Assembly (NCBI GenBank): GCA_004123355.1
Contig: SCHM01000003.1
Location: forward strand, 1,550,001-1,614,000
Origin: Amphirosellinia nigrospora
Taxonomy: Eukaryota; Ascomycota; Sordariomycetes; Xylariales; Xylariaceae
DNA: 64,000 nt
Direction: 5' to 3'
Numbering within the stretch: the first letter of the stretch is position 1; each line of letters opens with the position of its first letter. Positions 11,736 to 24,819 of the stretch are shown here, piece by piece. The translations under genes were made by a program, and so were the position numbers. Under the pieces are notes generated by a model. The model worked only from the letters and a program-made list of their open reading frames with translations, did not search any database and was not told where the DNA came from.

Positions 11736-14584
11736 ATTGAAGGATGTTGGTAGCGCAAGACTGAACTAGACAAGCGCACTCACGAAGCAGACGTGGATTC
11801 CCAATATAAAGAGGAATGAGGAACGCATCTCATCAGACCAAGATCAGGTCGTTGCGTCCTTAATAAACTTCCTTCGGCAACATGATGCTATAAAATGCAG
11901 GCCGCGCAGCCCCTCTGCATTGAAGTGGCATTAAACTAATCTGACGTTAGACGCAGCATACAACACAGCAAACCAAGCCGACGATTATGGAAGTTGAGCC
12001 AGGCACCTCCCGCATGCAGGCAGAGCTAGGATGATCGCGGCTCCACATCGTCGCCCACGAGCGAAGATCAAGGCTTGGTTGGGATCCTACCAGCACGCGT
12101 GGCTCGTTTCGTTTCAGAATAAAACGTCCGGTGCGGACGCACTTCGGCGCGCCGCCAAGAGATCTTTTTGACCCCCACTGCCGATCAGCTCGAAAACACC
12201 AAGAGCGTAGCTAGGACTAAATATTCATCAACCATAATGGTCGATTGAAACCAAAGATTTGCATTGGTAACTAAGTAAGTATCAGCTTCAACTGCACTTA
12301 TTGGTTTTCTTGTTTGATTTCAAGACTCAATTGATTTCAAGATGTTAATCATGATCAAAGCTCCTCTTGAAGAAGATTAACGGGGATCTTCTCAGGGCTG
12401 ACGCCACCGGGAATGATACCTACCCCTTAAATTTAGGGCTGTTCCGTCCGGCACTTGACGCAAATCATATCATAGGATGCTTATGATAGACTTACAGTAG
12501 TAATCGCATTCAGGAGGTGGCAGTATTATGTGGTATATGGCATTTTCATAAGCATCCTTACTTACAACATCATTCCCGTTATCGATAATGGTGAATCAGC
12601 AATGAGCTTACCAGAGGGTAGCAGAGTGCTAGCCGGAGCTAGTCGGTTCACATAGCTTGTATACTTGCAGGTCACGGCTCTTTTCACATCTTCAGCGGTG
12701 CTGAATTCCGAGTAATAGGTTTAGGTAAGTTATTATACCGTGACTAGCGGCCAATTGATCTATTCTCCATGAAGAGTCAACGATTACGTCATACATTGTC
12801 ATGGGTGTAGTATTCAATGAGCACACTGAGCTGGATGCCCAAGCTCGTGTGCAGGCCCGTGTGGACGGAAATCCTACAGCTAAAGGATCCCCAAATCGAC
12901 CCCATACAAGGTTAGGGGGACCTAAAGTAGACTCGAACGATGTGGGCCAAGGAGGTCAAACGCGGGGACGGCAACGCGAATGAGAATACTCTGGGCCCCG
13001 CGAGAGTCCAGTCACGGCCTGGTAGAAAGCGCCACAGGTCGAACGATGAAAACGCTAAACCAACCAAGACGCCACGGGATGGCATGCGCAAATCGTCTCG
13101 TGATGGGGGCACATCGCGACCAACCCAATTACAGCTGGTGGACTGCCTGGTTTTCAAGGAAAATGAGGAGCTATATGTCGTCCGGACGGCGAGAAGGAAT
13201 ACCTCCAAGATCACAGGAAAGCGAAGACATACAGCTCACTATAGCTCAATCCTTACGGAGAGTTAATCAGTGCCGTGATCCTCTCGCGCCGACATAACCA
13301 TCGTCTCGGCTTGCACGGTACTCGCACGCTGCTGAATGAACCATACGGCTTCTCTTCAGCGAAGAAGACATAAGCGGCTGGACCTTAACAGTAATTGGAA
13401 GCATAGTTCTACAAACGGTGCTGTTTCAGAAGGTAATCCAATTCGTTTGTCCGAATGCAAAAAACCCCAAAAAAGAAAACCGGCGACAGGATAGCGTCGA
13501 CGGCACCTCGCCAAAGCCTACAGGGAACTGGTTGATGGTATTACTTGCCATCTAGTCGCACAACGTCATCATTCGCCAACGTGCCATGTGGGAGTGTCTA
13601 AAAGAAGCAAGTCAGGACTTTCTAGAGAGCTGCAAACAAGAAATCTTTTCGCAAAGTAATTGGGGTAGGTGGTGGGTTGGTTGCAAGGTAAGATACGGAC
13701 TTGAGTACCCGGATGCATATCCTCCTTGGGGTACGTTGTTGCTTGGTTGAGATCTATGATTCGGCCTACCTGCAAACGGAGATGGATGCAAACGGAGATT
13801 GGTTGTTGGAGAAAGGTTGAGGAGGGACGGCATATAACCGAACTTATATGAATTGTTGAAGCAAACGAAGCGATTTACCATAATGGTGATTGAAATCACA
13901 GTCCCAGTACACCCAAAAATGGGCCTACGCCTTGACATTCATGACTGCTCCAAATAGGTAGTTATTACCAATAAAGCGGAGATAAGTTAGATACTCCAGA
14001 TGTATGAACCACTCTTTGATAGTAAATAGGCATTTAGAACTTGTAAAGATAGCGTCAAGCAGAGGTAGTACGGTAAGGGGCGACTTATTTGCGGCACATC
14101 AAACGCATTCAGGGCACCCAAGTTAGTCGGGAATGCGCATGACGGACTTGGCCAGTCGTAAGACTTAGAGCTGATTTCAGTAGGGTGATTAGGCAAACAA
14201 GATATTAATAATTTAGGTATCAGCTGTTCTTTCATGGAAGGTAAACAGACAATCAGCTATATGAAAGCTGAACACCATATTGTATGAGGCGTTGCAAGGC
14301 AGGCTGCATCGTTGAGCGCCACTCATTCAAGCCTGTAGTCATTTCGCATCTGTTTGCTTGCATGTGGAGTATTTCCTGCCGAGTGGCCTGGAATAGGGAC
14401 TTAGGGAAGAGGCCCATCTCATATACTACTTGCTTTAAAGAACCTCAACCCTCGGACAGATTGACAGACCTTCTCCTTCAAGGTCATCGCTTTCCCAGCT
14501 TGACATTACCACATCTCTTGCTTCTCAACTTACTTTGATATCTGCATAACAGCAACTCATCTGGTTTCTGAAGTGACTCACAAC
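11736..14584. other. 2.8 kb between the glucanase and dynamin genes
   Basis: The part next to 11735 is the glucanase promoter and the part next to 14585 the dynamin promoter. Between them, frames such as 12940-13266 (+) and 13612-13938 (-) lack domain content and start context. I see no repeats of note other than purine/pyrimidine-rich runs near 13650-13800. Confidence 0.4.
11803..11810 (-). promoter_or_regulatory. TATA-like element of the glucanase gene
   Basis: On the minus strand this reads TTTATATT, about 70 nt upstream of the ATG at 11735. Its position and composition suit a core promoter. This is inference from sequence only. Confidence 0.3.
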
Positions 14585-16876
14585 ATGGTGTCCTCGTTTA
14601 AGGTCGAGGTCAATGGACTATGTTCCGATGACCAACTGGAGCTCTTAGATGCTGTAGATCAGCTGAGACTTCAAGGTATCGATCACTACATCTCACTTCC
14701 ACAGATCATTGTTTGTGGCGATCAATCGTCTGGAAAGAGCTCTGTCCTTGAAGCCATTTCTGGAGTTCCTTTCCCGGTCAAGAGCAACCTCTGCACCCGC
14801 TTCCCCACCGAGCTCATTCTCCGAAGATCTTCGCGTACAGATGTCACCGTTTCCATTATTCCTTACAAGCCACAGAACAAACGTCGAGCTGAGAGAGATG
14901 CCTTATCCGCTTTCCACGAAAAGCTTGACGGGTTTGATGGCCTCGCGGGGTTGATTGACAGCGCCAAGGTAGCCATGGGCATTTCAATGCAGGGCAAAGG
15001 GTTTTCGAAAGATCTCCTTCGCATTGAGATTAGTGGCCCGCATCATCCGCACCTCACTATCGTCGACTTACCCGGGTTGATTCATTCAGAAACTAAGCAG
15101 CAAAGCGCTTGGGATGTCGAACTAGTCAGAGACGTTGTACAGACATATATGAAGCAGCCACGGAGCATCATACTCGCTGTAGTTTCGGCCAAGAACGACT
15201 TTGCGAACCAAATAGTCCTGAAACTCGCACGGTCTGCTGATCCGGAGGGCAAGCGAACCATGGGAGTTATCACTAAACCAGACATGCTAGTCGAGGGATC
15301 GGGCACTGAAGCCATGTATGTTTCTTTGGCTGAGAACAAGGAGGTTGAATTTAATCTCGGCTGGCACGTACTTCGAAATCTCGACTCGGAGAAGACCGAA
15401 CGGTCATCACTTCTCCGTCATCGGAACCAAGAAGAGCAGGACTTTTTTTCGAAAGGCGTGTGGAGTCAGCTCCCTTCATCAATGCTGGGTGTCAAGGCAC
15501 TCAGAACTAAGTTGAGTGCAGTACTTCTCAAACAGGTGGCGACAGAGCTGCCTAGCTTGATTACGGAGATCGATGCGAAACTGCGACAATGCGGCGACCT
15601 CCTAAGTAAACTCGGGGAACCCGGGCTACAGCTGAAGAGCAGAAACTATATCTGATCAATATCAGCGAGAAATACCAATCTCTTGTCTATGAAGTGACGA
15701 ACGGTACTTATAATGCTAGTTCCTTCTTCGCAAAGGCCGATACAGACCTTGGGTATGAGCAACGCCTGAGAGCAGTCATCCAGAACCTCAACAGGGACTT
15801 CGCTGCAGAGATGACAGAATCCGGGCACGCACGAAACATCGTTTCCTCGAAAGACACGTCCACGCATCGAGATGCAGTCACCAGAGATGAATTCGTAACA
15901 CAAACCCAAGAGATCATGCGGAGAACACGGGGCCGCGAGTTGCCAGGCCGTTTCAATTCGTTGATCATCACTGACCTCTTTCTGGAACAGTCTAAGCCCT
16001 GGAGGAAGATTGTGACTACCCATGTTGGTCGTTGTTGGGATGCCACCAAGCAGTGTCTGAAGCTTGCCGTCACCTTGGCCGCTGGAGGCCCAGTTGGTTC
16101 ACGTTTGCTTCAAAACGTGATTGACCCAGCGTTAACGAAGCTTAAAGAAGAAATCACCTCCAAAGCGATTGAGCTCATTGATTCCCAAGTTTTCTGTCAT
16201 CCAGTAACCTATAATGAGCAGTACCTTGAAGCAGTTCATCTCATTCATGATGAACGTAGGCGTGAGTTCTGCTCGAAGATCATTGAGGGTTCTTCGGATG
16301 CACTGTCACTACTACACCCACGTATACCAATCGACAATCGTACGACTTCAAAGGTCTTATTAACCAGTTATCTCAGCGCACGGAGCTCGATGACGAGCGG
16401 TTCGCTGCTTCTGAAGCTGTAGATTGTATGGAAGCGTACTACAGTGTGAGTAAGTTTCCCGGTGTCTGATGAGAGTAATTGACATTTCTTCTAGGTCGCT
16501 CTCAAGCGTATCGTGGATGATATATCTATCGAAGTGATTGAGCGAAAGCTCACGACCTCTCTCCCAGCTATACTCTCGCCCACCGTGGTATTTAGCATGC
16601 CCGAGGATCTCGTCTCCGCCATTGCTGGGGAATCGCAAGAAAGCCGAGACAAAAGAACCAAATTGTCAAATCAAGTTGAGGTTCTTATCAAGGGTTCCGA
16701 AACCTGCAAGCGCTTCGCAGACATCCCGCTTGGTGGTAAGTGAAATAAATCCCCCTACTGCAAATATTTTTTGATACTAAGAACTTTTGTTAGATTTCAC
16801 CCCTTCTGTTCAGGACGACGACGAGGATGCTAAAGACCAGGAGAGCCCCGAGAATGTGGGCCAGCCCGAAGAGTAA
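14585..16876 (+). CDS. dynamin-related GTPase (about 728 aa)
   Basis: A large GTPase of the dynamin superfamily, which remodels or divides membranes. Exons are 14585-16445, 16495-16735 and 16794-16876 (introns of 49 and 58 nt). GTPase motifs: G1 GDQSSGKSS (about residues 45-53), the switch Thr in CTRFPTE, G3 DLPG (about 160) and G4 TKPD (about 230). The middle and GED-like part follows, with helical ISEKYQSLVYEVTNGTY and RGRELPGRFN. The tail is short and acidic (DDDEDAKDQESPE). No PH domain or membrane segment is seen, so it fits the Mx/Vps1-like 'interferon-induced GTPase' group expanded in filamentous fungi rather than Vps1 or Dnm1 themselves. One base is missing near 15620 (C run) and one near 16287 (G run); with both, the exons give 729 codons. 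The start at 14585 has the better context (ACAACATGG); an in-frame ATG at 14573 is the alternative. Confidence 0.88.
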
Positions 16877-17820
16877 GAAGATGAGGTGATTTGGATGTGG
16901 GATTCCGTCGCGGTTGGCTTGTAGTTGGCATATGTGATTGGTGATACATCAAGGATGTCAAGAACACGTTTCCCAACCACATACGCGTGTCATACTACAC
17001 GCGAAAGCACCTACATGCTTTAGACCCAAGACGGAAAACGAGGGGGTGGTGTCGATCACGAAAATAGGTTAATTAGTCAGTAAACTAGGCCTTTTCCACC
17101 GGTCCCATCCGCACACGGTTGCTTTATATTGTCCTACCTTGGGAGTGAGTACTCAGATTTACGTGTTTCCCGCCAAGACAACTCCGGATGATCCACTAGC
17201 TCGAGGATCTTAGCCTTCTGTGAATACCTATTATACCCAGTGAGGATTCTCACGTATTTGTAGATACGATCTATCATGGGAGGTGAACTAGCACCCTCTA
17301 AAAGGCTCAGCAGTAGCGTATTAGAGTGTGCGAAGTCCCTATACATACCCGGAGATCTCCTGGACTATAGATTACCAGCGCCTCAGTGCTTGGGGCTATC
17401 TGTCGGTCCAAAGACGCTGTATGTGGTCATAAAATGGCCAAGACTTTAGTCAAACAAGCTCAACAGCGGGCGCTAAGCCCTATTCACACTTAGCCAGGCC
17501 ATTAATACCCAGATGGGAAATGAGAGGATGTTGCGCCTCACAAAAAATTGAAGGCGTGGCTCCAAAATAGTATTTATTGTACTGAATTTACAAGTGAGGA
17601 AAAAGTGTGAAGGACCTGCGCAGCAGGCCCCGAGCTAAATACCGTACTGGCAGTGGCTTGCCGGGCCAACCAGCCACAAGAAAATTGCGGGTGCTGTAGC
17701 GCCAGCCACTCAGTTAGCCACCACCCATAACTGAGGATCCTTATACCATCAACACCAACTATCTATTCTCACGAGAGTTTCCCGTCAATTGGTGATTATA
17801 ATTGAAACCCCTTACACAAA
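16877..17820. other. intergenic, GST promoter
   Basis: About 0.9 kb. The 3' part is the promoter of the GST gene and contains CCAGCCACAAG at 17670-17680, a motif that recurs upstream of the 55845 gene. The frame at 17134-17346 (-) has no support. Confidence 0.4.
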
Positions 17821-18593
17821 ATGGCGACGACAGAAGGCAAGCCAACTCTACAGCATCTCAGCGTAAGTTTACCCCCTAGACGGCGTTCCCGCACAAGAGA
17901 AGATTAATCTAACGCCACCCCAGGATTCACAATCGCAAACAATTCTCTGGCTCCTCGAAGAGCTTGAGATCCCATACAATCTCAACCTCTTCGAACGCGG
18001 GAAGAGCGGCCGGGACAAGAACCGCGCGCCCGCGAGTCTGAAGGAGACGCATCCCTCGGCAAGTCCCCACAGCTGATCACGGCGTCAGGGCGCGTCATAA
18101 TCGAACGCTCGGCGATCACAGCTTACCTAATTGAGACGTACGACAGCGCGGGGAAATTCAAAGTCTCCGGCGCTGATGATGATCACGATGCCTTGCGAGA
18201 ACAGGAACTCGTGGGTTTCGCCGAGGCGAGCTTCAACATTACTGCGATGACGGCTATGATGTTCTACTATCTGAAGGTCATGTCACCGTTCTTCATCCGG
18301 CCTCTTATCGCGGCCGTCAGCACCATGATCCACGTCGGATATGTTGATAAGGAGTTCGATGCGCAGCTCAAGTATATGGATAGCCTTCTCAAAGGCCAGG
18401 AGTACTTCATGAGCAATGAGAACCCGACGAGGGTCGACTTTGTTATGCTGTTTTTCGTGCAGACGGTGTACCATAGCAAGGTTTTGGACATTGCGCCGTA
18501 TCCGAACGTCAAGGCGTGGCATGATCGGTGTGTCGCTAGGCGGCCTGGAAGCGGTCTATAGAGAAGGGCAACGGATATTCACTCGGCCTCTAA
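17821..18593 (+). CDS. glutathione S-transferase (about 237 aa)
   Basis: Cytosolic GST, conjugating glutathione to electrophiles. Exon 1 (17821-17862, 14 codons) and exon 2 (17924-18593) flank a 61-nt intron with GTAAGT, a CTAAC branch and CAG. The N-terminal thioredoxin-fold domain shows TILWLLEELEIPYNL and the glutathione-binding E-S pair in VIIERSAITAYL. The helical C-terminal domain ends WKRSIEKGNGYSLGL. Two single bases are missing in C runs (near 18056, before GKSPQL, and near 18544, before WKRS); with them the exons total 238 codons, normal for fungal GSTs. Without correction the protein would stop prematurely after THPSASPHS. The context gives no clear pathway; it may be a general detoxification enzyme. 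Confidence 0.85.
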
Positions 18594-18878
18594 GCACAGA
18601 CCAACGATTCTCTCGTGTGCTCGTCGAGTGTATACGGTTTGGAATATAATGTAATATTGCCGATCCTAGCGTAGGGGTAATATCACTGAATAAAATCACC
18701 GGTACAATCCCTAGACAAACTCGTAACACAATGCTTTATTGCCATATAAAGGCCTTGCTAGCGCCCTTGTTCTTTGTGTCCCTTGACAGGCAGCTCATTT
18801 CAAACACTCAATAGTTTGTGTTTGAATAATAAAAATCCTGTTCTACGATCCTACTCATGGGGTTTATTTTGTGACGTG

Positions 18879-18886
18879 TATATAAA
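18879..18886 (+). promoter_or_regulatory. TATA box of the SprT-like gene
   Basis: TATATAAA followed by GGGG, about 125 nt before the ATG at 19011. Its presence inside the open frame that runs upstream of 19011 argues that translation starts at 19011 and not at the earlier ATG (18774). The leader between them is a low-complexity run of AATCAACAAA-like repeats typical of fungal 5' UTRs. Confidence 0.5.
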
Positions 18887-19010
18887 GGGGTGCAATTTCT
18901 TGGGAAGTTCTCGAATCAACAAATCTCACATCAAAATCAACAAACCCATCAACAAACCAGTCAACAAGTCTATTACTAAAATTAGCAACCCCTTTCTTAA
19001 ATCAACTAAG

Positions 19011-19831
19011 ATGTCTGACCCTTCATCTGATCTTTCATCTCTGTCCCCGGCGTCTAGAGCGACTATTGAGAGCTTTGCTCGTCGTATAGAGTTCTGGCAG
19101 GACACCCCAGGCCCCGAGAGGGATGGCCTTTGGGATATGGACGACCCAGACAGGCCTTATATACAGGTAGCTTCTGACCTTGTCCGTTTTACTACAGCTA
19201 ACTGTCTTGCGGCAACAGCCGCCCATGATAGTGAGGTGCTGGTGGAGTTTAAGAAGAAGCTTTACACAGAGTGGGAGATGAATAAGATAACTCCATTTAA
19301 AGATAAGCCCTTGGCGGAGCTACTGGGCCAACACCTCGTATGGATAGACCGTCTGTTCTTCTTCGGCCTTATCACGCAGCCAGTGAGACGTGAGGGCAAG
19401 TTGGTAGCCGGCAGACCAATTATCACCCTTCATTGTGGGGCGAAATCTACCTTCCAGACGGAAGATGGTTACACGGAATTTTCGAGAACAAAAAAGGGGA
19501 ACTCCATATCAACCTGTGGGATTCTCGGGACAAGTATCAACCTTTTGCTAAGGCCATATGTATTGTCGTTCACGAGCTTCTACACGTTTATCTAGGAGTA
19601 TTGGTACGCGATGATAGCGCCTCCAGGTATTACCATGAGATATTCGTTGACAAGCATGGGGCCCAATTCTGGTACCTTCTTCTATTTATGATAACGCGAC
19701 TGGCCAAGTGGTTTCCTACAATTCCATACTTCGACGAGCTGGCAGCCGAGATTAATGTTGACTTGCGTGCTGCACTAGCAAGGCCCGCGGTATCCGAAGC
19801 AGTAGCTAGATCGCTCATTCGCTTTATTTAG
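19011..19831 (+). CDS. SprT-like zinc metalloprotein (about 273 aa)
   Basis: A single-exon gene whose product has a SprT-type metalloprotease core. The zinc motif HELLH sits in CIVVHELLHVYLG (about residues 188-192), and a third His lies in KHGAQFW about 25 residues later, matching the HG-x-x-F/W element of SprT proteins. An upstream beta-rich region (EIYLPDGRWLHGIFENKKG, ELHINLWDS) precedes it, as in fungal SprT-like proteins. The N-terminal 100 residues are helical and acidic, without a recognised domain. There is no signal peptide, so it is probably intracellular. SprT/Spartan relatives degrade DNA-protein crosslinks, but the lack of a visible zinc ribbon or PCNA motif makes that role uncertain. 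One base is missing near 19432; with it the gene is 274 codons. The flanks are AT-rich and gene-poor. Confidence 0.7.
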
Positions 19832-21913
19832 GTATTTTTTACTACCTACCAAATCTGAAGTTTTATTTCACCACGAAGCATTAGATTCTCACAAGCTATA
19901 AAATCTCTTCTTCCAGAATATTATCGTAGAAAAAACCTCAAAAAAAGTTGGAAATTAAAGGGATATGTTATTGTCTGTACTATAATATACCTCCTTATTA
20001 CTAAAGCCATTTTATATTGCTAATTGTAGAAGTGATGGATTTTTACAAATCGGCAACTCTTAGTTTCACTAAATAAATGATATTTATTTATAATAGTATC
20101 TTGCAATAATATATATCTCCTTTAGCATACCATACTTATGGTATAACTATTACATGTTTGTATAAGAGTGGATGGGCATCAATGATAAGATGAGCGGTAT
20201 TCTGAAAGTTTAAATTCCTTTTCAGAAGATGAAAGCCCTGTAGTAGTATGCATATAGCTAGCTATAAGCATTTAAGTGCTCGATTTGACAACATTCTTAT
20301 CTTTAATATAAGGTATTGTGGTATAGTGCTACTAGTAGTCAAGACCTCACAATCAGGACATAGGGTCAATATTAATATCTGTTACTGCGTGAAGAGTCTA
20401 GGAGTCTCCTGGGGCGAGTCCCGGCTATATCAATACAGTTCCTTCGTCCCTAAGGTCTCAGATTCTATAAAGCATAGCAAGATTTGGGAGTCTGGTGCGG
20501 TATCGTGAGATTGGGTGGTGCCTTGTGATAGCTACAGTTCTATTCCGTGGCAGATTCAATTTACGACTCCCCTTGTAGTATAAGGTGGGAACTTATTTTT
20601 AGTTATGGCTAGTCAGGCCTTGCCTTCGAAGCCTTGAACTGCGACGCGTACTTGTCGATGCCATTTACAAATCATGTCTTGGGATGACATCGGGATGTCG
20701 TGGCCACATTCCACGACGTAGCTGTCTAGGAATAACAGTTTGCATATTATGACTGTAATAGTAAGTAAAAACAGCCTCCATCATCCTTCGGAGTTGTGTC
20801 AATAGGGGTTCGGAGTGCGTAAGAATATATTACTCAATATGCTTAGACAGAAATAAAATACATTTCCGAGACGAGTTTTGCTTAGGATTACACTATGGTT
20901 ACTCGACTCATCCTCCTCGGTCGGTGAGTCACTGCGCTTCGGCTTACGGGCTGGAGCAAGTCAATAGCAACTTGGGATATGACTCGACAGGTAGGTGTCG
21001 TAACTTCGTCGAAGCGTAGTGACCATGATCGAATGTCCTTGCTCGCCTCTGGATTCATCATCGCCACACCCGCGACTATAACATTCCGGTAGAATAATTC
21101 GTCGAGTGTCTAGACGTATCGCCTCACTAACTAATCGTCAGCCAAGCTGACGATGAAGTCAGATTGGCGCGCAAATCTTAGCCACTCGCATAGGTCTAAT
21201 ACTATGCCGATGCAATTGGTTGGTCCGAGCATACCGCACGATGTAACCAAAGGGAGGCTACAGCGTGGGAGTGCCTACCATGTAGCACAAATAGGCAGTA
21301 GTAGTGATGAATGCAACGATAAGACATCTCCTTTGATATGACATCCTAGTTGACTATGACTCCTCGCTACCGAGTAGGTGGTGATCACTGTCGATCAGTG
21401 CGCGGGTAAGTCACTTGACCACGCGTTCGTGAGAGTCAACATATCAGGCTTTCTTAAAAGAAAACGCCACCTCCTGACGCGTGTTACTCATTTGGAGACT
21501 AATACCCAGTGCATTAACACTGTCGCACAGAACCTCAAGAATCAGGAATGAGCTCAAGCGTCAGGGAGGATATTTATTTATGGCAGAGGGGTGGAGGGAA
21601 CTTCAGGTGGCGAGTCACAGGGCACAGACAAAGGTTTCAAGTCCCAGTTGTGTAGGCCTATCCAGCGGTCTCGAAGCACGACGAAGGCAAATTCAAGATA
21701 TCATGGCAACAGAATTGTCTCAGGTAATGTAAGATCCTTAAATCTTCGTGAAATAGGGCGGCAAATACGCAAATGCTCGACACAACTTTTGCAGTTAAGC
21801 TTGGACGGTCGGTAGTCCTCAACAAGATAGTGCGCGCGGTATGATAGGGTCTGGGCTGACGGAAAACCTGATATGCAACCAACCATAACATCGGCAGGCC
21901 TCGGCGGCCAGCC

Positions 21914-22168
21914 CTAACCCGCACACACTCCCGCCATCTTCACAAATCCAGTTGGACAGACCACCGTCTCAGGTGGATCACACTCACTTACTCGAAGAAA
22001 ATTACACTGCTGCCTACAGCACGGCGACCATAACTCCAGCATGAAGGAAACTTCCCGTACTATCCGGAAACAAGAGGTGCCGGTCAGCGTGCAGTCCACA
22101 GACAGAGACGGCTGCCAGTCACCATTGCACACATCGACCAGCCCCCCGATGTCGTAACCCCAGCCCTG
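21914..22168 (-). other. possible exon of a cysteine-rich protein
   Basis: On the minus strand a frame directly after a CTAG acceptor-like site (22169-22172) reads QGWGYDIGGLVDVCNGDW, then a nine-cysteine region containing VDCTLTGTSC, SPCCRQQC, SECDPPE and VVCPTGF, and ends GVCAG at a stop (21914-21916). The cysteine density (9 in about 85 residues) is unusual for random sequence and resembles the C-terminal part of fungal secreted cysteine-rich proteins. The frame upstream stays open through a single TAG, so that TAG could belong to a splice acceptor or be a stop. No convincing first exon was found, and it may be a relic. Confidence 0.25.
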
Positions 22169-24819
22169 CTAGCGGTGGACGTGTACAGCATGGCTGCTAC
22201 CAATATCATTGTCCTTGGTGGCGATGCCGGAGCCCACTCCTCGAGACCCTGTCTCTCTCTGGCTGACCCAGTTAGGTGACTTCCCAAATGGCATTAAGGT
22301 CCTTTTGAGTGTTTAATCGGAAGGAGGGTCCATAAGGGCGCGCACAAGTGATTACATATTTGCTGAAACTCTGTTGTGACTCATGGCGTCACATAGTCGG
22401 TGCAACTTAGCCGGCTGGGCATTAACAGGTGTCCGGCGTGCGCAGTGCAAGGCCGCAAGTCACTATGTGTGTAGCAAAATCAGTCGCAAAAAGATAGGTA
22501 GATGACTAATAGGCGCCGACGTGATATACTTATATGTAAGGATGTGGAATACCATTTCTCCCAACAGTCGGGTTTATCGCCGCCCCTTGTGTAGTAGGTC
22601 TTATACGCTAGACCTAGGGATGCCTATAATGGGGCTGGGGCGTCAATAATATGAAAGGGAGGGTTATAGAATAGGTTGTAGAATAATTATTATGTTTGTA
22701 ATCTTGAAATTATCGATAGCAGAAAAGTTTTCATGACGTCGAGATTTGTCACTCAGGCACAAAATGTCACCAGCGCGGCAACGAGTACGAAATAGGCAAG
22801 TTTCCGGAACGAAGTGGAGTGGCGACTCGACTCCCCTAGGGCTGTTGTTGAAAAGCTCGCATTGCCCATGTCACACCTTGGCTTGGGCCATCCATTCATA
22901 TGTTCAAACACCGACTCAGCCACACGTCGAAGCGCGTAATCTGGGTCTCGGAAATGGCAGTTCACCAGTGACACGTCAACAACAAGAGCACCGCTCCCGA
23001 AAATCTGGGTCTGGGTCGCGAGGGCTCCCTGAAGGAAGGACGTGCCAATGGAGAGAGGGATCGAAAGCGAGGCAAGCATCGTGCATGTGCATGCTGTCAA
23101 AGGAGACACCCCTCCTAACGTATTCCGGCATCCTCACCATGTTGGCGGCACCCGGGTGCGTCGCCGCTTGACCGGACCGCCTGCAGGCTTCTGTCGCACA
23201 TTTTTCCCTGCGCATAAAATAACCTGTTGAGATGCGAAATTTGATGCGCTGTCCACTTCACTTATCTCTGTCGCCCGCTTGTCTTGGGTGACATCTCGCA
23301 ATAATGAGATGCCGTTATCTCGATGATCTGAGCCATGATACGAGTGACGATGATGATGCGAGCGAGAGGTAGCCGATATCTAGAGGGCACGACATACCAT
23401 TGGGCCAATACCTGAAGTAAGCGGGAGAAAGAAGGGCCAGGTGAGGGCATCGCATGGAGCATTAGATTGTACAACACAGCACAAGCTGAACATCATCTTG
23501 TGATTAGTTCTTCACGATACTACTTAGGTTAGTGCTTCCTACTTCCTGGTTGGGCGATCCTTTTCGTAGTGCAGGTGGTGGGTGTGAGTTGCGATAAATT
23601 TGAGTGGTCTGAGTGGTCGCCCGGTCTCACTATCGGTTATATAGGGCTTTAAGTGCGATTGTAGGGTTCACGATGTCTCGACACCTACCCGTCACATGCT
23701 ATCTAGGCCATCATGGTAAGAGTAGTAAGTGCCAGCATTTACGGGAGAAGCAAGTAGCTTCGTTGTCTATGCATGTCCCGTTGATATTTGCCCCCCACCA
23801 TACTTATATGATTTTTTTTTCTCGACAGCTATGCGACTTCGCTCCCTATCGAGAGGGCAAGTCGCATGAGCAGGAGGGGTCATCTCGCGATATCAGCTAA
23901 TAAGAAAATTTCTCTTCTATATATCTTTTTGTGCGCTGAGCTACGTCAGAATCCATGGGTTATAGACCAGGGCCAGCTCGGCCAAATGAGAGCAGCCGCC
24001 TCGTTCTTCCTGCAGGCGAGGAGGCATGAAACAATGCAGACCGCCCTCTTTCTCGACAAGAAACAACAAGTCGGTGAGTGACAGAGGACGAGGATCAGCT
24101 TGATTGTCGCGCCGTGTTGTCGGGTGAGGGCTCCTATTTTGGGGTCGAGGCCAATGGACTGTTTCTCCTCGTCGACGATGTGTCAAGAAAAAGAAGGCTC
24201 GGTGGAGTGTGTCCAGACCTTTTCGGTCGAGCTACTGGTATTGGGTAGGGGGTGAATGAGGATCGAGAAGAGGATTGCTCAGTCAACTGTCGTCGGACTC
24301 TTGCAAATCTAGGTTAGTCGGGCGTGTACTTTGGAGCATTACCCTGCAGGACCCCGGCATGCTCCAATCGGGAGCTACACAACTGCATGCGGCCTGAATG
24401 CGAGGCCCTCAAATTGGCCATACGTTTATCAGGATTAACTCTCAGCCCACAAAATTGGACATCAGTGCATTGAGAGCAGCAACGACCGCCGGGCATCACG
24501 GCATAAACACAACAAGGTACCGCACCATGACGTCCGTTGCTGTGAGTCACCTTGGTGAAGGCCGACGAGATCGGAGCACTCGCTCGAGGGGAGATGAAAT
24601 CAGTACACTTGGCCATGGGAACTTTTCCCACGGCCTGAGATGGGCGGAACGATGGGCGGGAAGATGGACACGGAACATGAAACGAGCAAGCAAAATTTCC
24701 TCGTTGGGAAGAGAGACAAACGCTAGTCTCTGACCGGTGAGCTATGCACCGGCGGCAGTCGCAGGACCACAGGGGGTGTCTATCTGGTAGACGGATGCTA
24801 ATCTCTTCATGAAAGAAGC

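Noticed and set aside
13612-13938. 108-codon minus-strand frame
   Set aside because: Low complexity, without coding support on either side.
18774-19010. N-terminal extension of the SprT-like gene from an upstream ATG
   Set aside because: It would place a TATATAAA element inside the coding region and encodes a low-complexity NKPINKPVNK run typical of a translated leader.
22746-23171. 141-codon plus-strand and 118-codon minus-strand overlapping frames
   Set aside because: Neither has a recognisable domain or clear splice context. A faint ACxxCQRRH similarity to a Zn2Cys6 cluster in a third frame is too short to use.
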